This document shows positions 51,101-59,527 of a DNA stretch of 64,000 nucleotides, piece after piece (within the stretch, counting starts at the first letter, position 1; every line of letters begins with the position of its first letter). The translations under genes were made by a program, and so were the position numbers. This DNA is from Anaeramoeba ignava (lineage: Eukaryota; Metamonada; Anaeramoebidae), in NCBI GenBank assembly GCA_028826165.1, contig JAPDFW010000102.1, forward strand, positions 1 through 64,000, in the 5' to 3' direction. The notes beneath the pieces were generated by a model. That model worked only from the letters and a program-made list of their open reading frames with translations. It was not told the origin of the DNA and did no database searches.

Positions 51101-52568
51101 AATTGAAAAAGGAGCTGATATTCATTCCAAAAACAGTTCAGATGAAACAGCTTTACATTTAGTTTGTCAATTTCAAGATAAAAATCTAAATTTATTTGAG
51201 ATTATCAAATTTCTAATTGAAAAAAAAGTTGGAATTAATGCAAAAAACAATTCAAATCAAACACCTTTACATTTACTTTGCGAAAACCAATATCAAAACC
51301 CCAAATTATTGGAAATTATTCAATATCTAGTTGAAAATGGAGCTGATATTAATTCAAAAAACAACTCAAATGAAACACCTTTACATTTAGTTTGCAAAGT
51401 CCAAAATCAAAACCCAAATATATTCAAGATTATCAAATATCTAGTTGAAATAGGAGCTGATATTAATTCAAAAAACAACCAAAATGAAACAATACTACAT
51501 TATTTTTTTCAAAACTATTATCAAATTCAAAAGGAAGATAAATTACTTGAAATTAGCAAATATTTAATTGAAAATGGAGTTGATGTCAATGTAAAGAACA
51601 AACAAGACGAAACATTTTTAATTTTAGCTGTCAGATTCCAATATTTGAAACTGATGAAATTTCTGATTATGAATGATGCGAATATATTTGATTTCGCACT
51701 AAATGAAATGAATTCCAAAATTTATGAATTGTTTCCGAAAATTTATTCAATTAATGAAGATATGGAAAAATTATTGAAATCAAATGATAATTTATCAGAT
51801 TATCAAATTGAATCAAATGAGTTTTTCAAATTTAAAGTTCATAAGCTTATGCTTTTAACAAGGTTCAATAACGATGAAATAATTTTACAAAAATTTGTTG
51901 ATATTTGCCAAAGAAAAACAAAAGAGCAAGTTCAATTTGCTTTAAATTTTCTTTATACAGGTTTTCCTAATTTTGAACATTTAATGGAAAAATTTGAGCT
52001 TTCCAAAGATTACAATAATCAATATAAGAAAACTCAAAGTGATTATTATTCATCCAAAATTGATTGGAGTAATTTTATGCAAAAAGAAAATGAAATTAAA
52101 GAAATGAGAACAAATCTAACCAAAGATGATAAAAAGGAAGAAGAAATTATTGAAGATTTTTTCAAAGAAATTGGATTTGATTCAAAATGGATTGAAGCAA
52201 AAAAAGGAAGAAAAGGAATATTAAAAGATTTACAAAAATTATATGAAGAAGATCAAACAAAAAAAGATTTTACAATAATTAGTGAAGAAAAGGAAATTAA
52301 AGCTCACAAATTAATATTAATGATAAGAAGTGATTTATTTCGAGGAATGTTTTTAAATGTTCAAGATTCTTCTAACCAAGTTCATGATTATTCAGGAAAA
52401 TCATTTGAAACAATTCAACATTTAATTTATTTTCTTTATCATGATGAATTTGAAAAAGAAACAAAAGAAATTAAAACAGAAATTATTGAAGAATTTGAAG
52501 ATTTAAAAGATTATTATCAATTAAATCAAAATTCAATAATTGATTTAATTTTAAACAATCAAAATTAA
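48194..52568 (+). CDS. Ankyrin-repeat protein with C-terminal BTB domain
   Basis: About 1457 aa. Some 30 ankyrin repeats run from about 48230 to 51640. Each has the form NETPLHLICQNQNPNSFEII followed by KYLIEKGADINAK, with Asn-rich loops and units of about 35–40 residues. Neighbouring repeats are nearly identical (48728–49030), showing recent expansion. After the repeats come a helical segment, then a BTB segment with KDFTIISEEKEIKAHKLILM, RSDLFRGMFLNV and VHDYSGKSFETI. This matches the C-terminal BTB of the adjacent RCC1–BTB genes. The frame breaks at 50371 because a 121-bp block is perfectly duplicated; the second frame continues the repeat array without other damage. Probable role: cullin-3 adaptor or scaffold with an ankyrin target-binding arm (inference). 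No introns. Confidence 0.85.
50250..50491 (+). repeat. Perfect 121-bp tandem duplication in the ankyrin array
   Basis: Bases 50250–50370 are repeated at 50371–50491, starting with CTTGCATTAATC and ending with CATTTAAT before the copies diverge. As 121 is not a multiple of three, the duplication shifts the ankyrin reading frame and creates a stop near 50380. Confidence 0.85.
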
Positions 52569-52899
52569 AATTCATTTATAAAATTAAAATTAAAATTCAT
52601 TTATAAAATTAAAATTAAAATTAAAATTAAAATCAAAATCAAAATTAAAATCAAAATCAAAATCAAAATCAAAATCAAAATTAAAATTAAAATCAAAATC
52701 AAAATCAAAATCAAAATTAAAATTAAAATTAAAATTCATTTATAAAATTAAAATCAAAATCAAAATCAAAATCAAAATCAAAATTAAAATTAAAATTAAA
52801 ATCAAAATCAAAATTAAAATCAAAATTAAAATCAAAATTAAAATCAAAATTAAAAATTAAAAATCCAAAAATATTTTTTTCATTTTTTTCTTTTTAAAA
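52569..52899. repeat. AAAATT/AAAATC hexamer spacer before RCC1–BTB 2
   Basis: Hexamers AAAATT and AAAATC with three TTCATTTATAAAATT interruptions fill the spacer. The last 60 bases (CCAAAAATATTTTTTTCATT, then TTTTTCTTTTTAAAA) are also found before the next two RCC1–BTB genes and probably hold their shared promoter or leader. Confidence 0.8.
52865..52899 (+). promoter_or_regulatory. Conserved leader of the RCC1–BTB array
   Basis: CAAAAATATTTTTTTCATTT and TTTTCTTTTTAAAA directly before the ATG recur almost unchanged at 54864–54898 and 57044–57076. This suggests that each gene has its own copied promoter with the TCATTTTTT motif. Confidence 0.5.
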
Positions 52900-54780
52900 A
52901 TGAATGAAATTATATTTTTTGGTCAAAATGAATTACCAATTCTTATCAAAAATGAACCAAATAAAATAACAAAACCAATTCAATTTAAATTTGAAAATGA
53001 AAATGAAAATGAAAATGAAAATGAAAATGAAAATGAAAATGAAAATGAAAATGAAAATGAAAAACAAATTAAACAAATTTCATCATCAAGTTTATCAACA
53101 ATTTTCCTTTTTGAAAATGGAAAAGCAATAGAATATTTAAATGAAAATGATTCAAATCAAAATCCTGAAAAAATCCAAATTGAAAATATTCAAAAAGTAA
53201 CTGTTGGTTATCAAAATGAAGCTATTTTAACAATAGAAGGAAATGTATTTGCTAAAGGAAGAGATATTAATCCAAATAATCCAAATAAATTTATCAATAT
53301 TTCATCATTAATTGAAGATAAAAATGATAGAATAATTGGAGATATTTCTTCTGGATATCAATCAATTTATTTATTAACTTCAAATCAAAATATTTATGGA
53401 ATTGGTTCAAATCAATATGGTCAACTTGGTTTTGATTCTAAAACACTTGAAAAAACAGAAAACCCAATTTTAATGATGAAAAATGTTTCTAAAATATTTT
53501 CAGGAAATTCTTCAAAATATATTTTTCTTTTAAATTCAAATCAAGAATTATTTGGTTGCGGATATAACTATTTTGGTCAACTTGGATTAGGTGAATCAAT
53601 AAAAAAAAGAAAAATCCAAAAATTAACCAAAATCCAAAATATTCCAAAAGGCAAAATAATTGATATTCAATCTGGATTTTTTCATTCAATAATGTTGATT
53701 GAAAATGAAAATGAAAATCCAAAAAGAAAACTTTATTCATGTGGAAATCGGTATTATAATGGACTTGGAAATGATAAAAACAATTATGAATTTACTGAAA
53801 TCAAATCATCTTTATTTGAAGAAAATGATAATATTCTTGATTTTTCTGTTGGAAATCAACACACTTTGATTTTAACTTCTAAATCAAAATTAATAGGATT
53901 TGGAAGAAATGGTGTTGGTCAATTAGGAACTGGAGATATAAAATATCAATTAATTCCAATTCAAATTGAACTTCCTAAATTAAGATTTAATGAAAATATT
54001 TACAATTATCATATTTCTTGTGGATATGATAATTCATTTCTTTATTATTCTCCTCCTTCTTTTTCCAATCTTGAAGAAGATTTGATAAAACTATTTGAAA
54101 GAAAAGAATTTTGTAATATTTCATTTAAAACAGAAAGTGGAGAAATAATTGAAGCTCATAAATTAATATTGAAATATAGATTAAATCAAAATCAAAATGA
54201 AAATCAAATTGAAAATCAAATTGAAAAACTTAAAGAAATTATTTCAAATAAATCAATTAAAGAATCAAATCAAATATTTGAAATGATTTATTCAAATAAT
54301 TCCAAAATAAATCCAAAATTATATTCAGAAATTAAAGAAATTATAAATTCAAATGAAAGAATTGAAGAAACAATGAAAAGAATTTATTTAAATGAAAATG
54401 AAAATGAAAAAGATTTTATAATTGAAAGAAAAGAAAAACAATATAAATTTCCCAAATTAATATTAATAATGAGAAGTGAATTATATCGAGGAATGTTTTT
54501 ATCTGTAACAGAAGATACTTCTAATAAAGTTACAGATTATAGTGAATTAAGTAATGAAGCTTTTGAAATATTAGAATATTGGATTTATTCAAATCAAATC
54601 AAAGATGAAATTCAAATTACACAAGAAATTCTTAATGAAATTCAAATTGGAATTGATTATTTTCAATTAAATCAAACAAATCCAAATTTATTTGATTTAT
54701 TAATTAAAAAATTTAATAATCAACAAGAATTGAAAGAAAAAACAAAACAAACAAAACAAGAAAAATGTTTAATTTTTTAA
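52900..54780 (+). CDS. RCC1-repeat / BTB protein 2
   Basis: 626 aa, intronless, intact. First of three tandem paralogues. It begins MNEIIFFGQNELP, then has a GAAAAT run encoding Glu/Asn that is longer than in the other copies. The RCC1 propeller follows (GIGSNQYGQLGF, GCGYNYFGQLGLGES, GFGRNGVGQLGT), then the split BTB (FERKEFCNISFKTESGE; MRSELYRGMFLSVTEDTSNK). The end differs from its paralogues: after LFDLLIKKFNNQ it has an extra Lys/Gln/Thr-rich tail of about 19 residues ending KCLIF. The tail ends Cys-Leu-Ile-Phe, which has the shape of a CaaX prenylation box. Framework residues are almost identical to proteins 3 and 4, while the loops SGYQS, SGFFHS, VGNQH and CGYDNS differ. Confidence 0.88.
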   Translation: MNEIIFFGQNELPILIKNEPNKITKPIQFKFENENENENENENENENENENENEKQIKQISSSSLSTIFLFENGKAIEYLNENDSNQNPEKIQIENIQKVTVGYQNEAILTIEGNVFAKGRDINPNNPNKFINISSLIEDKNDRIIGDISSGYQSIYLLTSNQNIYGIGSNQYGQLGFDSKTLEKTENPILMMKNVSKIFSGNSSKYIFLLNSNQELFGCGYNYFGQLGLGESIKKRKIQKLTKIQNIPKGKIIDIQSGFFHSIMLIENENENPKRKLYSCGNRYYNGLGNDKNNYEFTEIKSSLFEENDNILDFSVGNQHTLILTSKSKLIGFGRNGVGQLGTGDIKYQLIPIQIELPKLRFNENIYNYHISCGYDNSFLYYSPPSFSNLEEDLIKLFERKEFCNISFKTESGEIIEAHKLILKYRLNQNQNENQIENQIEKLKEIISNKSIKESNQIFEMIYSNNSKINPKLYSEIKEIINSNERIEETMKRIYLNENENEKDFIIERKEKQYKFPKLILIMRSELYRGMFLSVTEDTSNKVTDYSELSNEAFEILEYWIYSNQIKDEIQITQEILNEIQIGIDYFQLNQTNPNLFDLLIKKFNNQQELKEKTKQTKQEKCLIF

Positions 54781-54898
54781 AAAGAAATAAAATTAAAATT
54801 CAAAATTCAAAATTAAAATTAAAATCAAAATTAAAATTAAAATCAAAATTAAAAATTAAAAATCCAAAAATATTTTTTTCATTTTTTTCTTTTTAAAA
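54781..54898. repeat. Short hexamer spacer between RCC1–BTB 2 and 3
   Basis: 118 bp of AAAATT/AAAATC hexamers ending in the conserved leader with TTTTTCATTTTTTTC just before the ATG at 54899. Confidence 0.7.
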
Positions 54899-56677
54899 AT
54901 GAATGAAATTATATTTTTTGGTCAAAATGAATTACCAATTCTTATCAAAAATGAACCAAATAAAATAACAAAACCAATTCAATTTAAATTTGAAAATGAA
55001 AATGAAAATGAAAATGAAAAACAAATTAAACAAATTTCATCATCAAGTTTATCAACAATTTTCCTTTTTAAAAATGGAAAAGCAATAGAATATTTAAAAG
55101 AAAACGATTCAAATCAAAAACCTTCAAAAATCCAAATTGAAGAAAATATTCAAAAAGTAACTGTTGGTTATCAAAATGAAGCTATTTTAACAATAGAAGG
55201 AAATGCATTTGCCAAAGGAAAACAAATTAATCCAGAAAATCCAAATAAATTTATCAATATTTCATCATTAATTGAAGATAAAAATGATAGAATAATTGAA
55301 GATATTGTTTCTGGAGCTAATTCAATTTACTTATTAACTTCAAATCAAAATATTTATGGAATTGGTTCAAATCGATCTTCTCAACTTGGTTTTGATTCTG
55401 AAACACTTCCAAAAACAGAAAAACCAATTTTAATGATGAAAAATGTTTTTAAAATATTTTCAGGAAATACTTCCACTTCTGTTTTTCTTTTAAATTCAAA
55501 TCAAGAATTATTTGGATGCGGAAATAATAATGGAGGTCAACTTGGATTAGGCGAATCAAAAGTAAAAATGAAAATTGAAAAGTTAACCAAAATCCAAAAT
55601 ATTCCAAAAGGCAAAATAATTGATATTCAATGTGGAGATGCTCATTCAATAATGTTGATTGAAGATGAAAATCAAAATGAAAATCCAAAAAGAAAACTTT
55701 ATTCATGTGGTTATCCTGGATTTAATGGACTTGGAAATGATAAAAACAATTATGAATTTACTGAAATCGAATCATCTTTATTTGAAAATGATGATTATAT
55801 TCTTGAAATTTCTGTTGGTCAATTCCATACTTTGATTTTAACTTCCAAACGTAACTTGATCCGATTTGGAGATAATTTTTATGGTCAATTAGGAACTGAA
55901 AATACAAAATTTCATCGAGCCCCAATTCAAATTGAACTTCCTAAATTAAGATTTAATGAAAATATTTCTAATTATCATATTTCTTGTGGAAATTACAGAT
56001 CATTTCTTTATTATTCTCTTCCTTCTTTTTCCAATCTTGAAGAAGATTTGATAAAATTATTTGAAAGAAAAGAATTTTGTAATATTTCATTTAAAACAGA
56101 AAATGGAGAAATAATTGAAGCTCATAAATTAATATTGAAATATAGATTAAATCAAAATCAAAATGAAAATCAAATTGAAAAACTTAAAGAAATTATTTCA
56201 AATAAATCAATTCAAGAATCAAATCAAATATTTGAAATGATTTATTCAAACAATTCCAAAATAAATCCAATATTATATTATGAAATTAAAGAAATTATAA
56301 ATTCAAATGAAAAAATTGAAGAAACAATGAAAAGAATTTATTTAAATGAAAATGAAAAAGATTTTATAATTGAAAGAAAAGAAAAACAATATAAATTTCC
56401 AAAATTAATATTAATAATGAGAAGTGAATTATATCGAGGAATGTTTTTATCTGTAACTGAAGATAAATCAAATAAAGTTACAGATTATAGTGAATTAAGT
56501 AATAAATCATTTCAAATATTTGAATATTGGATTTATTCAAATCAAATTAAAGATGAAATTCAAATTACAAAAGAAATTATTGATGAATTAGAAACTGGAA
56601 TTGATTATTTTCAATTAAATCAAACAAATCCAAATTTATTTGATTTATTAATTAAAAAATTTAATAATCAAAATTAA
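54899..56677 (+). CDS. RCC1-repeat / BTB protein 3
   Basis: 592 aa, intronless, intact. The first about 55 residues are nearly identical to protein 2 apart from a shorter Glu/Asn run. Propeller loops are its own: GSNRSSQLGF, GCGNNNGGQLGLGES, SGANSIYLLT, CGDAHSIMLI, VGQFHTLILTS, GDNFYGQLGT and CGNYRSFLYYS. The BTB half (FERKEFCNISFKTENGE; LYRGMFLSVTEDKSNK) matches the other copies, and the C-terminus LLIKKFNNQN lacks the extra tail of protein 2. Confidence 0.88.
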   Translation: MNEIIFFGQNELPILIKNEPNKITKPIQFKFENENENENEKQIKQISSSSLSTIFLFKNGKAIEYLKENDSNQKPSKIQIEENIQKVTVGYQNEAILTIEGNAFAKGKQINPENPNKFINISSLIEDKNDRIIEDIVSGANSIYLLTSNQNIYGIGSNRSSQLGFDSETLPKTEKPILMMKNVFKIFSGNTSTSVFLLNSNQELFGCGNNNGGQLGLGESKVKMKIEKLTKIQNIPKGKIIDIQCGDAHSIMLIEDENQNENPKRKLYSCGYPGFNGLGNDKNNYEFTEIESSLFENDDYILEISVGQFHTLILTSKRNLIRFGDNFYGQLGTENTKFHRAPIQIELPKLRFNENISNYHISCGNYRSFLYYSLPSFSNLEEDLIKLFERKEFCNISFKTENGEIIEAHKLILKYRLNQNQNENQIEKLKEIISNKSIQESNQIFEMIYSNNSKINPILYYEIKEIINSNEKIEETMKRIYLNENEKDFIIERKEKQYKFPKLILIMRSELYRGMFLSVTEDKSNKVTDYSELSNKSFQIFEYWIYSNQIKDEIQITKEIIDELETGIDYFQLNQTNPNLFDLLIKKFNNQN

Positions 56678-57076
56678 AATTAAAATTAAAATTTAAATCT
56701 AAATTAAAATTAAAATTAAAATAAAAATAAAAATTAAAATTAAAATTTAAATCTAAATTAAATTTAAATTAAAATTAAAATTAAAATTAAAATTAAAATT
56801 AAAATTAAAATTAAAATTAAAATTTAATTTAAAATTAAAATCAAAATCAAAATTAAATTTAAAATTAAAATCAAAATTAAAATTAAAATTAAAATCAAAA
56901 TCAAAATTAAAATTAAATTTAAAAATTAAAATTAAAATCAAAATTAAAATTAAATTTAAAATCAAAATTAAAAATTAAAATTAAAAATCAAAATTAAAAT
57001 TAAAATTAAAATTAAAATTAAAATTAAAATTAAAATTAAATTCAAAAATATTTTTTTCATTTTTTTCTTTTTAAAA
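56678..57076. repeat. AAAATT hexamer spacer between RCC1–BTB 3 and 4
   Basis: About 400 bp of AAAATT, AAATTT and AAAATC hexamers, ending in the conserved leader CAAAAATATTTTTTTCATTT. No coding sequence. Confidence 0.8.
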
Positions 57077-58837
57077 ATGAATGAAATTTTATTTTTTGGT
57101 GAAAATAAATATCCAAAACTTATCAAAAATGAATCAAATTCAATAAAAAAACCAATTCAATTTAAATTTGAAAATGAAAATGAAAATGAAAAACAAATTA
57201 AACAAATTTCATCAGGTTATTTTGGAACAATTTTCCTTTTTAAAAATGGAAAAGCAATAAAATATTTAAATGAAAATGATTCAAAACAAAATCCTGAAAA
57301 AATCCAAATTGAAAATATTCAAAAAGTAACTGTTGGTGCTGATAATGAAGCTATTTTAACAAAAGAAGGAAATGTATTTGCCAATGGAATATATATTAAT
57401 CCAAATAATACAAATAAATTTATCAATATTTCATCATTAATTAAAGATAAAAATGATAGAATAATTCAAGATATTGTTTCTGGAGATAATTCAATTTACT
57501 TATTAACTTCAAATCAAAATGCTTATGGAATTGGTTCAAATAATTATGGTCAACTTGGTTTTGATTCTGAAACATTTTATGAAAGAGAAAAACCAATTTT
57601 AATGATGAAAAATGTTTCTAAAATATTTTCAGGAAATACTTCATATTCTGTTTTTCTTTTAAATTCAAATCAAGAATTATTTGGATGCGGAAATAATTAT
57701 TCTGGTCAACTTGGATTAGGTGAATCAAAAAGAAAAGAAACAAAAATCCATAAATTAACCAAAATTCAAAATATTCCAAAAGGCAAAATAATTGATATTC
57801 AATCTGGAAAAACTCATTCAATAATGCTGATTGAAAATGAAGATCAAAATCCAAAAAGAAAACTTTATTCATGTGGAAATCGGTATTATAATGGACTTGG
57901 CAAATATCAAAATACTTATGAATTTACTGAAATTAAATCATCTTTATTTGAAAATGATAATATTCTTGAAATTTCTGTTGGATTTACTCATAATTTGATT
58001 TTAACATCCAATTTAAAATTAATTGGATTTGGAGATAATGAATATGGCCAATTAGGAACTGGAGATACAAAAGATCAATTAATTACAATTCAAATTGAAC
58101 TTCCTAAATTAAGATTTAATGAAAATATTTCTAATTATCATATTTCTTGTGGTGCTTACAGATCATTTCTTTATTATTCTTTTTCTTCTTTTTCCAATCT
58201 TGAAGAAGATTTGATAAAATTATTTGAAAGAAAAGAATTTTGTAATATTTCATTTAAAACAGAAAATGGAGAAATAATTGAAGCTCATAAATTAATATTG
58301 AAATATAGATTAAATCAAAATGAAAATCAAATTGAAAAACTTAAAGAAATTATTTCAAATAAATCAATTAAAGAATCAAATCAAATATTTGAAATGATTT
58401 ATTCAAACAGAATAATAAATCCAAAATTATATTATGAAATTAAAGAAATTATAAATTTAAATGAAAAAATTGAAGAAACAATGAAAAGAATTTATTTAAA
58501 TGAAAATGAAAATGAAAATGATTTTATAATTGAAAGAAAAGAAAAACAATATAAATTTCCTAAATTAATATTAATAATGAGAAGTGAATTATATCGAGGA
58601 ATGTTTTTATCTGTAACAAATGATACTTCTAATAAAGTTACAGATTATAGTGAATTAAGTAATGAATCATTTCAAATATTTGAATATTGGATTTATTCAA
58701 ATCAAATTAAAGATGAAATTCAAATTACAAAAGAAATTATTGATGAATTAGAAACTGGAATTGATTATTTTCAATTAAATCAAACAAATCCAAATTTATT
58801 TGATTTATTAATTAAAAAATTTAATAATCAAAATTAA
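57077..58837 (+). CDS. RCC1-repeat / BTB protein 4
   Basis: 586 aa, intronless, intact. It begins MNEILFFGENKYP, like protein 1 rather than proteins 2 and 3. Loop sequences are VGADNEAIL, SGDNSIYLLT, GSNNYGQLGF, GCGNNYSGQLGLGES, SGKTHSIMLI, VGFTHNLILTS, GDNEYGQLGT and CGAYRSFLYYS. It shares CGNRYYNGLG with protein 2, including identical DNA around it, and SNRIINP with protein 1, so it looks mosaic. The BTB portion is as in the other copies. Confidence 0.88.
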   Translation: MNEILFFGENKYPKLIKNESNSIKKPIQFKFENENENEKQIKQISSGYFGTIFLFKNGKAIKYLNENDSKQNPEKIQIENIQKVTVGADNEAILTKEGNVFANGIYINPNNTNKFINISSLIKDKNDRIIQDIVSGDNSIYLLTSNQNAYGIGSNNYGQLGFDSETFYEREKPILMMKNVSKIFSGNTSYSVFLLNSNQELFGCGNNYSGQLGLGESKRKETKIHKLTKIQNIPKGKIIDIQSGKTHSIMLIENEDQNPKRKLYSCGNRYYNGLGKYQNTYEFTEIKSSLFENDNILEISVGFTHNLILTSNLKLIGFGDNEYGQLGTGDTKDQLITIQIELPKLRFNENISNYHISCGAYRSFLYYSFSSFSNLEEDLIKLFERKEFCNISFKTENGEIIEAHKLILKYRLNQNENQIEKLKEIISNKSIKESNQIFEMIYSNRIINPKLYYEIKEIINLNEKIEETMKRIYLNENENENDFIIERKEKQYKFPKLILIMRSELYRGMFLSVTNDTSNKVTDYSELSNESFQIFEYWIYSNQIKDEIQITKEIIDELETGIDYFQLNQTNPNLFDLLIKKFNNQN

Positions 58838-59527
58838 AATTAAAATTAAAATTCATTTTTAAAATTAAAATTAAAATTAAAATTCATTTTTAAAATTAAA
58901 ATTAAAATTAAAATTAACATTTTTAAAATTAAAATTAAAATTAAAATTAAAATTCAAAATTAAAATTAAAATTAAAATTAAAATCAAAATCAAAATTAAA
59001 ATTAAAATTAAAATTAAAATTAAAATTAAAATTAAAATTAAAATCAAAATTAAAATTAAAATTAAAATTAAAATCAAAATTTAAAATTAAAATTAAAATT
59101 AAAATTCAAATTAAAATTAAAATTAAAATTCAAATTAAAATTTAAAATTAAAATTAAAATTAAAATTAAAATCAAAATTAAAATTAAAATTAAAATTAAA
59201 ATTTAAAATTAAAATTAAAATCAAAATTAAAATTAAAATTAAAATTAAAATCAAAATCAAAATTAAAATTAAAATTAAAAATTAAAATTAAAATTAAAAT
59301 TAAAATTAAAATTAAAATTAAAATTAAAATTAAAATTAAAATTAAAATTAAAATTAAAATTAAAATTAAAATTAAAATTAAAATCAAAATTTAAAATTAA
59401 AATCAAAATTAAAAAATCAAAATTAAAATTAAAATTAAAAAATAAAAATTCAAAATCAAAATTAAAATTAAAATTAAAAAATAAAAATTCAAAATCAAAA
59501 TTAAAATTTTTTATTGAATCAAAATAT
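58838..59527. repeat. AAAATT hexamer tract downstream of the RCC1–BTB array
   Basis: About 690 bp of AAAATT hexamers with AAAATC, AAATTC and TTCATTTTTA interruptions, between convergent genes (RCC1–BTB 4 and the SMCR8-like gene). Long Asn/Phe or Leu/Ile open frames on the minus strand arise from the repeat and are not genes. Confidence 0.85.
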
